A stretch of 64,000 nt of DNA from Hyphomicrobiales bacterium (GTDB lineage: Bacteria > Pseudomonadota > Alphaproteobacteria > Rhizobiales > Xanthobacteraceae). The stretch lies in the NCBI GenBank assembly GCA_003169835.1, contig PNAI01000035.1, positions 62,001 through 126,000 of the forward strand. Direction: 5' to 3'. The notes beneath the pieces were generated by a model. That model saw nothing but the letters and a program-made list of their open reading frames with translations, did not search any database and had not been told where the DNA came from. Of this stretch, positions 1 to 7,420 are shown piece after piece (position 1 is the stretch's first letter; each line of letters begins with the position of its first letter). Position numbers and translations under genes: made by a program.

Positions 1-642
1 CATTTCCGCGAAACAATCATGCCTGCGCTGATTGCCGCGCGCGCGCGCGAGCGCGAGCGGCGCATCCGAATCTGGTGCGCGGCAGCTTCCACAGGCCAGG
101 AGCCCTATACGCTTGCCATTTGCCTCAAGGAGATGGGCAGGATGCTTGCGGGCTGGCACGTCGAGATCGTTGCCACCGATATCTCGATGGAGGCTTTGGA
201 GAAAGCGAAGAGCGGCATCTACAGCCAGTTCGAGGTGCAGCGCGGCCTGCCGATCATGATGTTGGTCAAATATTTCACCCAGGTCGGTGAATTGTGGCAA
301 CTCACGCCGGAACTGCGGGGCATGGTGCAGTTCAAGCCGTTCAATCTGTTGAGCGACCTTGCGCGGCTGGGGACATTCGACGTGGTGTTCTGCCGCAATG
401 TGCTGATCTATTTCGATCAGCAAACCAAGACGGACGTTCTCGATCGCATGGCGCGGGTGATCGCGCCGGATGGGTTCCTCGCGCTCGGCGCGGCGGAAAC
501 CGTGGTGGGACTGACCGAGTCGTTCAAGCCATTCACGGACAAGCGCGGGATCTATGTGCCGAATCCGAAGGGGGGCAAGACCAGCGGCAATGTGATCAAT
601 CTTGCCACGACACGCGCGGTCATGGCGGCCAGCGGGCGCTGA
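1..642 (+). CDS. cheR: Chemotaxis protein methyltransferase CheR (5' end cut by window)
   Basis: CheR transfers methyl groups from S-adenosylmethionine to glutamates of chemoreceptors in the cytoplasm, setting receptor adaptation. The frame is open to base 1 and begins inside the family's F-F-R-E segment (HFRETIMP), so the N-terminal CheR_N domain lies outside the window. The ATG at 19 is internal and not the real start. Visible motifs are the SAM-binding stretch IWCAAASTGQEPYTLAI, the ATDIS segment, and FCRNVLIYFD, which in this family lies near the bound cofactor. The C-terminus carries a short tail after the catalytic domain. A strong terminator follows at once, so this is the last gene of its unit, probably a che operon to the left. 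Identification is firm from the motifs; which CheR paralogue it is cannot be seen. Confidence 0.93.
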   Translation, partial: HFRETIMPALIAARARERERRIRIWCAAASTGQEPYTLAICLKEMGRMLAGWHVEIVATDISMEALEKAKSGIYSQFEVQRGLPIMMLVKYFTQVGELWQLTPELRGMVQFKPFNLLSDLARLGTFDVVFCRNVLIYFDQQTKTDVLDRMARVIAPDGFLALGAAETVVGLTESFKPFTDKRGIYVPNPKGGKTSGNVINLATTRAVMAASGR

Positions 643-683
643 TCTGCGCAGCTTCGCCCCGCGGAGACACGGCTACAGATAAC

Positions 684-713
684 AAAAACCCCGCCTTTCG
701 GCGGGGTTTTTTT
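684..713. terminator. Bidirectional Rho-independent terminator
   Basis: A GC stem (CCCCGCC / GGCGGGG) with a TTTC loop is flanked by an A-run on the left and a run of seven T on the right. It can therefore end cheR on the plus strand and ctrA on the minus strand, two genes that converge here. Confidence 0.9.
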
Positions 714-736
714 AATTCGTCGCTGCGGGTTGGGCG

Positions 737-1438
737 TTAAGCGGGAATGCGCTCTTCGTCATTGGCCGGCTCGCGCAGCACGTAGCCGCGGCCCCACACC
801 GTTTCGATGTAGTTTTTGCCGTTGGAGGCGTTTGCCAGTTTCTTGCGCAGTTTGCAGATGAACACGTCGATGATTTTCAGCTCCGGTTCGTCCATGCCGC
901 CGTAGAGATGATTGAGAAACATCTCCTTGGTCAGTGTGGTGCCTTTGCGGAGCGAAAGCAGTTCGAGCATCTGGTATTCTTTGCCGGTCAGGTGCACGCG
1001 CGCGCCAGCCACTTCGACGGTCTTCTGGTCGAGATTGACGGTGAGATCGCCGGTATTGATCACCGACTGCGCATGGCCCTTGGAGCGGCGCACAATCGCG
1101 TGGATGCGCGCGACCAGCTCGTCCTTGTGGAATGGTTTGGTCATGTAGTCGTCGGCGCCGAAACCGAGGCCTTTGACCTTGTCCTCGATGCCGGCGAGGC
1201 CGGAGAGGATCAGGATCGGCGTCTTGACCTTGGAGACGCGGAGGGAGCGGAGCACCTCGAAGCCGGACATGTCCGGGAGGTTCAGGTCCAACAGGATAAT
1301 GTCGTAGTCGTAGAGCTTGCCCAGATCGACTCCCTCTTCACCGAGATCCGTCGTGTAGACGTTGAAGCTCTCGGATTTGAGCATGAGTTCGATTGACTGG
1401 GCGGTAGCGCCATCGTCCTCGATCAGCAAGACGCGCAT
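737..1438 (-). CDS. ctrA: Cell-cycle master response regulator CtrA
   Basis: CtrA is the essential OmpR-type response regulator of alphaproteobacteria. In Caulobacter the CckA-ChpT phosphorelay activates it, and it controls flagellar, division and replication genes. The 233-residue protein has a receiver with the acidic pair E7-D8-D9, the phospho-acceptor D51 (LLDLNLP) and K in TKPF. A winged-helix domain follows, with [12 protein letters not shown] and the recognition part [10 protein letters not shown]. Length and D51 match Caulobacter CtrA. The start has GAGG six bases upstream. The last residues are E-E-R-I-P-A rather than the hydrophobic Ala-Ala tail that marks Caulobacter CtrA for ClpXP. 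The upstream gap carries five GANTC sites. The gene diverges from fliI and converges on cheR. Confidence 0.95.
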   Translation of the reverse strand: MRVLLIEDDGATAQSIELMLKSESFNVYTTDLGEEGVDLGKLYDYDIILLDLNLPDMSGFEVLRSLRVSKVKTPILILSGLAGIEDKVKGLGFGADDYMTKPFHKDELVARIHAIVRRSKGHAQSVINTGDLTVNLDQKTVEVAGARVHLTGKEYQMLELLSLRKGTTLTKEMFLNHLYGGMDEPELKIIDVFICKLRKKLANASNGKNYIETVWGRGYVLREPANDEERIPA

Positions 1439-1804
1439 GCCAGGCCTCGTTTTCGCCGCTGCGGGCTTAATGTTGCGATGCCGCAGAGGCGGCGGGTTAA
1501 AACGCCATGAGACAAACTGATTCGAAACGTTAACTCGGGATGGTTAACAAAACATGATTCCAGGATGCAAGTATCCCGTAGGCAGTTTTGCCCGAATCGG
1601 CTTAAGATATTGCCGGAGGGTGATTTTTTGGCCACGGCAATGCTCATGTTCCACTTTAAGTATTTTCCACAACCGACTCGCGAGACTCGCCCCTCGTCTT
1701 GACCGGGCGATGCTTGCCTTAATCCCGAGGACGGTGACGCAATGATTAACGATGCGGGTAAATACACCGTTAAGAGCCCGCTCTGATCGTTAGGAACATG
1801 GCCG
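1439..1804. promoter_or_regulatory. ctrA-fliI divergent control region with five GANTC sites
   Basis: This 366-base gap holds no credible gene. It contains GANTC at 1519, 1556, 1594, 1675 and 1684, where about one would be expected at this base composition. It also has several TTAA half-sites (for example 1530 and 1544) of the kind CtrA binds, but no perfect TTAA-N7-TTAA. In Caulobacter the ctrA P1 promoter is switched by CcrM methylation of a GANTC site, so control of ctrA by methylation state is a reasonable inference here. Confidence 0.6.
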
Positions 1805-3133
1805 ATGAAGGCGCTGGCGGAACAAATCAATGAACTGGACGGGGTCGAGGTCTACGGCCGTGTCGTGGGCGTGCGCGGGCTCATGGTGGAAATTGCCGGT
1901 CCAATCGACGCCATGTCGGTGGGGGCGCGGGTGATGATTGAAACGCCCACGGTGCCTATCGCTTGTGAGGTGGTCGGATTTACCGGAAGCAATGCGCTGC
2001 TGATGCCGTTTGCGGCGCTGGACGGCGTAAGGCGGGGGTGCCGCGCCGTCGTCTCGTTGGTGGCCGCGGTGCGGCCGTCGGCAGGCTGGCTCGGCCGGGT
2101 GGTGGATGCGATGGGCCAGCCGATCGATGGCAAGGGCCCGCTGCCGTCAGGTGCTGCATCATATCCATTCCGCAATGCCCCGCCGGCGGCGCATGCGCGG
2201 GCGCGGATCGGCAAGCCGCTCGATCTCGGCGTGCGCGCGCTCAACACATTCATTACCTGCTGTCGCGGCCAGCGCATGGGCATATTCTCCGGTTCCGGTG
2301 TCGGCAAATCGGTGCTGCTGGGCATGCTTGCCCGCAACGTGGCGGCCGATGTCGCGGTGGTCGGGCTGATCGGCGAACGCGGCCGTGAGGTGATGGAGTT
2401 CCTGCAGGACGATCTGGGAGCGGCCGGCCTTGCCCGTTCGGTGGTGGTGGTCGCCACGTCCAATGAACCTGCCTTGATGCGCCGCCAGGCCGCATATTTG
2501 ACGCTCGCCATCGCCGAATACTTTCGCGACGAGGACAAGGACGTACTGCTCCTGATGGACTCGATTACGCGGTTTGCCGTGGCGCAGCGCGAAATCGGGC
2601 TTTCCGCTGGTGAGCCGCCGACCGCAAAAGGCTATACACCGACTGTCTTTTCCGAATTGCCACGACTGCTCGAGCGCGCCGGAACCGGGATTCGGCAGGG
2701 CACCATCACGGGTATATTCAGCGTGCTGGTCGAGGGCGACGATCACAATGAACCGATCGCCGACGCGGTGCGCGCCATTCTCGATGGCCATATCGTGATG
2801 GAGCGCGCGATCGCCGAGCGCGGAAGGTATCCCGCAATAAATGTGCTCAAGTCGGTGTCGCGGGCAATGCCGCGGGCCGCCGATCCGGCCTATCTGCCTG
2901 TGCTTGCCCGCGCCCGGCAGGTCATGGCGACCTATGCCGATATGGAAGAATTGATCCGTCTCGGTGCGTATCGGCCCGGAGCCAGTCCGGACGTGGACCA
3001 GGCGATCCGGCTGCACGGTCCGCTGGAAGCGTTCCTCGCGCAAAGTAAGGAAGAATCAACCAGTTTGGCCGACGGCTACCGCCTGCTTGAGCAAATATTG
3101 GCAAAAGAATCGCGCTCGGAAACCGAAAACTAA
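1805..3133 (+). CDS. fliI: Flagellar export ATPase FliI
   Basis: FliI is the hexameric ATPase of the flagellar type III export apparatus, working with FliH and FliJ at the cytoplasmic face of the basal body. The 442-residue protein has the F1-beta-like fold. The Walker A loop GSGVGKS lies near residues 163-169, followed by GERGREV. Walker B is in LLLMDSITR, and the type III ATPase signature runs from [11 protein letters not shown]. Length is normal for the family. The ATG at 1805 is chosen because it gives the family N-terminus; AGGAA lies about ten bases upstream. An overlapping ATG at 1798 is in another frame. It is followed by fliJ 111 bases on. The divergent placement from ctrA puts it under the GANTC-rich region. 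Confidence 0.95.
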   Translation: MKALAEQINELDGVEVYGRVVGVRGLMVEIAGPIDAMSVGARVMIETPTVPIACEVVGFTGSNALLMPFAALDGVRRGCRAVVSLVAAVRPSAGWLGRVVDAMGQPIDGKGPLPSGAASYPFRNAPPAAHARARIGKPLDLGVRALNTFITCCRGQRMGIFSGSGVGKSVLLGMLARNVAADVAVVGLIGERGREVMEFLQDDLGAAGLARSVVVVATSNEPALMRRQAAYLTLAIAEYFRDEDKDVLLLMDSITRFAVAQREIGLSAGEPPTAKGYTPTVFSELPRLLERAGTGIRQGTITGIFSVLVEGDDHNEPIADAVRAILDGHIVMERAIAERGRYPAINVLKSVSRAMPRAADPAYLPVLARARQVMATYADMEELIRLGAYRPGASPDVDQAIRLHGPLEAFLAQSKEESTSLADGYRLLEQILAKESRSETEN

Positions 3134-3244
3134 CGGTATCGCGCGACAATACCCGGTCGATGCTGCTGAATTTCGGATGTGGCAGGTCAGGCAATGGCCG
3201 GAAGAACAGGCAACAGTCTTGCGGCTTCGGGGGAGTAACAGTCA

Positions 3245-3664
3245 ATGAAGTCACGCGAAACGCTCATTCGTCTCAAGAAGTTTCAGGTCGACGAAAAACG
3301 CCGCAAGGTGGTGCAGATCGAAGCCATGATCGCCGAATTCGAGCGCATGGCGGGCGACCTCGAGCGCGAGATCAAGACCGAACAGGACCGCGCCGGGATC
3401 CACGATCCGGCACATTTCGCCTATCCAACCTATGCCAAGGCTGCAATCGCGCGGCGCGAGAACCTAAAACGTTCGGCGGATGAGCTCAAAGTTCAGCTCG
3501 ACGAAGCCAAGGCCGCGCTTGGAGAAGCCTTTGAGGAGCTCAAGAAGGTCGAGCTGCTCGATGAGCGCGATCACGCGCGCGAGCGCGCGGCCGAAAATGC
3601 CGTCGAGCAGTCCGAACTCGATAGCATCGGACTGATGCGCGCGCGCAACAGCGCGCCGGCATAA
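3245..3664 (+). CDS. fliJ: Flagellar export chaperone FliJ
   Basis: The 139-residue, charged and almost wholly helical protein begins MKSRETLIRLKKFQVDE and carries heptad-like coiled-coil sequence with many E, K, R and A residues. This is typical of alphaproteobacterial FliJ, the small coiled-coil stalk that sits in the FliI ring and escorts export substrates. Sequence motifs in FliJ are weak, so the call rests on composition, length, the family-like N-terminus and its place directly after fliI. A purine-rich GGGGGAG lies nine bases before the ATG. The likely operon is fliI-fliJ. Confidence 0.85.
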   Translation: MKSRETLIRLKKFQVDEKRRKVVQIEAMIAEFERMAGDLEREIKTEQDRAGIHDPAHFAYPTYAKAAIARRENLKRSADELKVQLDEAKAALGEAFEELKKVELLDERDHARERAAENAVEQSELDSIGLMRARNSAPA

Positions 3665-3707
3665 GGGCCGATCGGCTAGTCCAGATGGCAATACGGTAAA
3701 TGCGGAC

Positions 3708-3932
3708 TTAACGGATCGTCGAAGTTTCGCGGCTTGACCAGTTGGTGGCCAAACCCTTGGGCGAGACGCTCTTGCGCGCGATCCCGTTGTCGTCGATCCG
3801 CGACAATCCAGCAGTGCCGGGCGAGCGAGCGGCAATGCCGACGCTGACCACGAGCATGGCTGCGACCAGGGAGACCACTACAATTTTGATATGGGTGGCG
3901 CGATCCGCGCGCAGTAACGTGGAATTACTCAT
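3708..3932 (-). CDS. Small single-pass membrane protein, function unknown
   Basis: This 74-residue ORF starts MSNSTLLRADRATHIK, then has one strong hydrophobic segment (about residues 16-36: IVVVSLVAAMLVVSVGIAAR), then a polar tail of about 38 residues ending SSRETSTIR. The layout is a short cytoplasmic head, one membrane helix and a periplasmic tail. I recall very similar small proteins in rhizobial genomes but with no assigned role. It lies on the minus strand downstream of flhA, separated by 154 bases, and converges with fliJ. No clear ribosome binding site is visible. Codon choice looks coding. A link to the flagellum is suggested only by position. Confidence 0.6.
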   Translation of the reverse strand: MSNSTLLRADRATHIKIVVVSLVAAMLVVSVGIAARSPGTAGLSRIDDNGIARKSVSPKGLATNWSSRETSTIR

Positions 3933-4086
3933 GGGATACTCGCCGCACTCGATACTCGGAACTCTTACCGACTCTACGGCGCTGAGTATGAACGCTAAAA
4001 GGTTTACAACTCTTAACGATGATCCTTCGGATTTTCTTGATGCGGGGGCCGATCCAGCGCTGCCGCGGGAATTGCTTGCAGCGTTT

Positions 4087-6225
4087 CTAAATACTTCCCA
4101 CGGTCTTTAGCCGCGCCCGCGGATGGATTTCCGACTGCGAGAGCACGCTGGTCTGCGCACGGAAACGCTCCACGATGCCGCGTACAAATGGCCGGATCCC
4201 CGGCGAAGTGACCAGCACCGGCGCTTCGCCTTCGCGCGCGGCTTCTTCAAAGCGTTCGCGGATGAGGGTGATGAACTCGGTCAGCCGCGAGGGCTGCATG
4301 GCGAGGTTTTTGTCGTCGCCAGTGCCTACGATGGATTCGGCGAAATTCTGTTCCCATTTGGCGGACAGCGCGATCAGAGGCAGATAGCCGGCGGCTGTGG
4401 TGTGCTGGGCGCAGATCTGCCGCGCTAGCCGCACGCGGACATGTTCGGCCAGCATGACGGGATTGCGGGTGAAGGCGAGCGCGTCGGCGATGCCTTCAAG
4501 TATCGTGGCCAGATCGCGGATGGAGACGCGTTCGGCAAGCAGCGTCTGAAGCACGCGCTGGATGCCGGACGTCGTGATCAGCGCTGGCGAAATGTCCTTG
4601 AGCAATTCGCCCTGTTCCTTGGGCAGGTCCTTGAGCAGCTTGTGCACCTCGGCGTAAGAGATGATCTCCGCCATGTTGCCCTTGAGCAGCTCGGTCAGAT
4701 GAGTCGAGAGCACGGTCGCCGCATCGACCACGGTGTAGCCTTTGAGCGCGGCCGTCTCCTTTTGCGCTGAGTCGATCCAGGTTGCGGGCAGGCCGAAGGT
4801 CGGCTCGGTGACATGCAGGCCGGGCAGGTTTACCTGCGCGCCGGCCGGGTCCATCACCATGTACTGTGCGGGCCAGACGCGGCCGATGCCGGCGTCGACC
4901 TCCTTGATCTTGATGACGTAGGAGTTGGCCTCAAGCTGGACGTTATCGAGAATGCGCACTGACGGCATGACGAAACCCATCTCGATCGCGAGCGAACGGC
5001 GCAGCGCCTTGATCTGTTCGGTGAGGCGATCGGTGCCGTTGCTGGAATTGACCAGCGGCAGGAGCGCGTAGCCCAGCTCGATCTTGAGTTCGTCGATCTT
5101 GAGCGCGGCGCTGATCGGCTCCTCTACAGGCGCTGTTTTCTCGGCCTCGACTTTTGTTGCTGCATTGGTGATCACGAGCTTCTGGCGCTTGTCGAATAGG
5201 TAGGCGAGGGCGCCTGCGCCGCCGCCGAGTAAGAGAAACGGCAGCATTGGGATGCCGGGCAGGAGCGCCATCACCACCATGACCGCGCCGGACATGCCGA
5301 GCGCCTTGGGATAGCCGGAGAGCTGGGCGAGCAGCGCCTTGTCGGCTGCGCCGGTGACGCCGGCCTTGGAGACGAGCAGGCCGGCTGCGGTCGAGACGAT
5401 CAGCGCAGGAATTTGCGTGACCAGGCCGTCGCCGACGGTGAGCAGCGTGTAGGTGCGTGCGGCATCGGCAAACGCCATGCCCTGTTGGGCGATGCCGATG
5501 ACCATGCCGCCGATGACGTTGATGAACACCACCAGCAATCCGGCGATGGCGTCGCCGCGAACGAATTTCGAGGCGCCGTCCATGGCGCCGAAGAAGCCGC
5601 TTTCGTCCTCGAGCATCTTCCGGCGCCGCTTGGCTTCGACTTCGTTGATCATTCCGGCGGAGAGATCGGCGTCGATCGCCATCTGCTTGCCGGGCATAGC
5701 GTCGAGGTGGAAGCGCGCCGCCACTTCAGCGATGCGGCCGGAGCCCTTGGTAATGACGACGAAATTTACGATCACCAGGATGGTGAAAACGATGATGCCG
5801 ATGACGAAATTGCCGCTCATCACGAAGTTGCCGAACGCTTCGATGACATTGCCGGCAGCGTCGGTGCCCTCGTGACCGTGCGCCAGGATCAGCCGGGTCG
5901 AGGCGAGGTTGAGTGCAAGGCGCAGGATGGTTGAGATAAGCAGCACGGTCGGAAAGGCCGAGAATTCGAGCGGCGTGTGGATGAACAGGGCCGTCATCAG
6001 GATCAGCACGGAGAGCGTGATCGAGATTGCGAGCGAAAGATCGAGCAGCAATGGCGGCAGCGGCAGGATCAGGACGACAAGAATGGCGAGCACGCAGATG
6101 GCGAGCCCGAGGTCGCCGCGCCGCAGCAGTGCGCCGAGGTCGACAAGTTTGGCTAGCGTTAAGCCACCGATGCGGGAACCGGTCGCGGGGCTTGAGGCGG
6201 CACCGGCAGCAGTCACGTCGGTCAT
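4087..6225 (-). CDS. flhA: Flagellar export gate protein FlhA
   Basis: FlhA forms the nonameric export gate of the flagellar type III secretion system, with a proton-channel membrane domain and a cytoplasmic ring that receives substrate-chaperone complexes. The 712-residue protein has about eight membrane segments in residues 30-330. The conserved FHIPEP-family region includes KGSGRIAEVAARF and the MPGKQMAIDADLSAG stretch. A soluble C-terminal domain begins near residue 370. Length is typical. The protein is complete. The upstream region carries a near-consensus CtrA box, which agrees with its class II place in the Caulobacter flagellar hierarchy. It is transcribed toward the small membrane protein at 3708-3932. 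Confidence 0.95.
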   Translation of the reverse strand: MTDVTAAGAASSPATGSRIGGLTLAKLVDLGALLRRGDLGLAICVLAILVVLILPLPPLLLDLSLAISITLSVLILMTALFIHTPLEFSAFPTVLLISTILRLALNLASTRLILAHGHEGTDAAGNVIEAFGNFVMSGNFVIGIIVFTILVIVNFVVITKGSGRIAEVAARFHLDAMPGKQMAIDADLSAGMINEVEAKRRRKMLEDESGFFGAMDGASKFVRGDAIAGLLVVFINVIGGMVIGIAQQGMAFADAARTYTLLTVGDGLVTQIPALIVSTAAGLLVSKAGVTGAADKALLAQLSGYPKALGMSGAVMVVMALLPGIPMLPFLLLGGGAGALAYLFDKRQKLVITNAATKVEAEKTAPVEEPISAALKIDELKIELGYALLPLVNSSNGTDRLTEQIKALRRSLAIEMGFVMPSVRILDNVQLEANSYVIKIKEVDAGIGRVWPAQYMVMDPAGAQVNLPGLHVTEPTFGLPATWIDSAQKETAALKGYTVVDAATVLSTHLTELLKGNMAEIISYAEVHKLLKDLPKEQGELLKDISPALITTSGIQRVLQTLLAERVSIRDLATILEGIADALAFTRNPVMLAEHVRVRLARQICAQHTTAAGYLPLIALSAKWEQNFAESIVGTGDDKNLAMQPSRLTEFITLIRERFEEAAREGEAPVLVTSPGIRPFVRGIVERFRAQTSVLSQSEIHPRARLKTVGSI

Positions 6226-6336
6226 GTCACGTCGTTCTTGTTACTTCGTTTTTGGGCCGGCGTCGTAACGTTGCCGATCGGAAAAACTCAGAACTGACGC
6301 GAGACTTTCCCTTGGGCAGAATTTGCCCAGTTTATG

Positions 6337-6353
6337 GTTAGCGGGTGGTTAAC
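6337..6353 (-). promoter_or_regulatory. Probable CtrA binding box upstream of flhA
   Basis: Read on the minus strand the site is TTAA-CCACCCG-CTAAC, which matches the CtrA consensus TTAA-N7-TTAAC with one mismatch. It lies about 110 bases before the flhA ATG. A 6-base inverted repeat with a 5-base centre (TGGGCA/TGCCCA, 6313-6329) lies just downstream of it, between box and gene. Confidence 0.55.
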
Positions 6354-6467
6354 GGGGGTGGGGTTGCCTGTAAATCTAAGGGATCAAAAAGACGTGCAAA
6401 ATCATGACGCCTGCCGGGGCGGTCCGGCGCCCGGCATCAGCCGTGAATCAGGCCGACAGCTTGGATG

Positions 6468-6662
6468 TCAGACCGGCTTGCCCTTGGTGCAGCGGCTGAC
6501 CGCCTCGCGGCACATCTCGCCACATCGCCCGCCGGCGGTCATGAGGTCCGGCTTGCTTGAGACGATCTTCATGCACGCCGCTTTGCTTTTCGCGTCGGCG
6601 GTTCCAACCCACGCAGCGGTCGCGAACGCGATCGCCAATGCACCCAACACTAGTTTGCGCAA
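6468..6662 (-). CDS. Small secreted four-cysteine protein, unknown function
   Basis: The reading frame is longer, but the best start is the TTG at 6662. GGAGAAGGACA lies just before it, and translation from there gives a clean signal peptide: MRKLVLGALAIAF, then an A-D-A cleavage site near residue 24. The mature part is only about 40 residues, rich in Lys and Ser. It has four cysteines (C30 and three in RCGEMCREAVSRCTKG), enough for two disulfides in the periplasm. No family is recognised. It sits 100 bases downstream of the DUF952 gene on the same strand, and its tail faces a 242-base gap before flhA. The upstream part of the long frame (6663-6878) is a shadow overlapping DUF952. Confidence 0.65.
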   Translation of the reverse strand: MRKLVLGALAIAFATAAWVGTADAKSKAACMKIVSSKPDLMTAGGRCGEMCREAVSRCTKGKPV

Positions 6663-6762
6663 TGTCCTTCTCCGTCCCTTGAGGCGAGGCAATTCTAAAT
6701 TCGGAACTCGCGCAAATGCAAGCCTGCGATCCGGGTGCTGTGTATGGGCATGCGCGATGGTG

Positions 6763-7104
6763 CTAGCACAGGGGTGGAAACGCATGGCGTCCGGCCGTAT
6801 CGAGTGGCAGCGGCTCGATACGCAGCACATAGGCGAGAGCCAAGGTGCCGTAGAGATGCGGGAAAAGCGCGCCGCCACGCGACGGCTCCCATTTTAGGCG
6901 CTTGCCTAAATTCGCGGCATCGACGCTCACCAGAACGAGGTCATGCTGGCCGACAAAATGCTTTGCCGCGGTCGCGGCCGCTTGCTCGGCGGTCGAGAAA
7001 TGAATGAAGCCGTCACGACGGTCGACGGCCGAGCCGGTGTAGGCGCCGGCGCGTTCGGCCTCGCGCCATTCGGAAGCCGTGCAGATTTTGTAGATGGTGG
7101 TCAT
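6763..7104 (-). CDS. DUF952 family protein
   Basis: The 113-residue protein begins MTTIYKICTASEW and carries the features of the DUF952 family: GFIHFSTAEQ near residue 33, LVLVSVDAANLG, and KWEPSRGGALFPHLYG near residues 71-86. DUF952 proteins are small cytoplasmic proteins structurally related to ADP-ribosyl-transfer folds, and their reaction is not established. Length is normal. The gene is on the minus strand upstream of the small secreted protein, and a dispersed repeat lies in the gap behind its start. There are no metabolic partners next to it that would hint at a role. Confidence 0.85.
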   Translation of the reverse strand: MTTIYKICTASEWREAERAGAYTGSAVDRRDGFIHFSTAEQAAATAAKHFVGQHDLVLVSVDAANLGKRLKWEPSRGGALFPHLYGTLALAYVLRIEPLPLDTAGRHAFPPLC

Positions 7105-7164
7105 TGGGTCACCGACTTGCGTTCTTCACTTGCCAACGTTTCCCTCATCGCGCGAATTTTACTC

Positions 7165-7226
7165 CGTTCATTCCCGCATATGCGGGAATCCAGATGCCGT
7201 GATTTCTGGGTCCCCGCTTGCGCGAA
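7165..7226. repeat. Dispersed palindromic repeat, type A (copy 1, shorter)
   Basis: The unit opens CGTTCATTCCCGC, forms the palindrome ATTCCCGC-ATAT-GCGGGAAT, continues TCCAGATG and ends in CTGGGTCCCCGC. The same beginning and end occur at 62998-63083. This copy has a decayed second palindrome. It lies between the DUF952 and GGDEF-EAL genes; nothing else is visible in that 316-base gap. Confidence 0.8.
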
Positions 7227-7420
7227 GATTTAAGTGTTTTGCTCAGCGGTATTTTTGCGCAGTGGCATCAAAGCGAGATTATCTGCAATGCGCCATGCAG
7301 AAACGCAGACCATCGTATTCATGTGATCCTAACCACGTCGATAGAACGCCAGTTTAGCAACGAACGACCGAAAGGATATTGCGTTGTCTAAATATCGTCG
7401 CGACATAGAGGCATCGAGCC

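Noticed and set aside
1530..1548. Paired TTAAC words before ctrA as a full CtrA box
   Set aside because: The spacing between TTAA words is ten bases, not seven, so this is not a standard CtrA full site. It may still be two half-sites.
1423..1830. 135-residue minus-strand ORF covering the ctrA-fliI gap
   Set aside because: It has no family features and lies over the regulatory region with many GANTC sites; it also overlaps the start of ctrA and of fliI.
6334..6897. 187-residue plus-strand ORF opposite the small secreted protein and DUF952
   Set aside because: It is antisense to two better-supported minus-strand genes, has no domain, and is probably a shadow of their codon bias.
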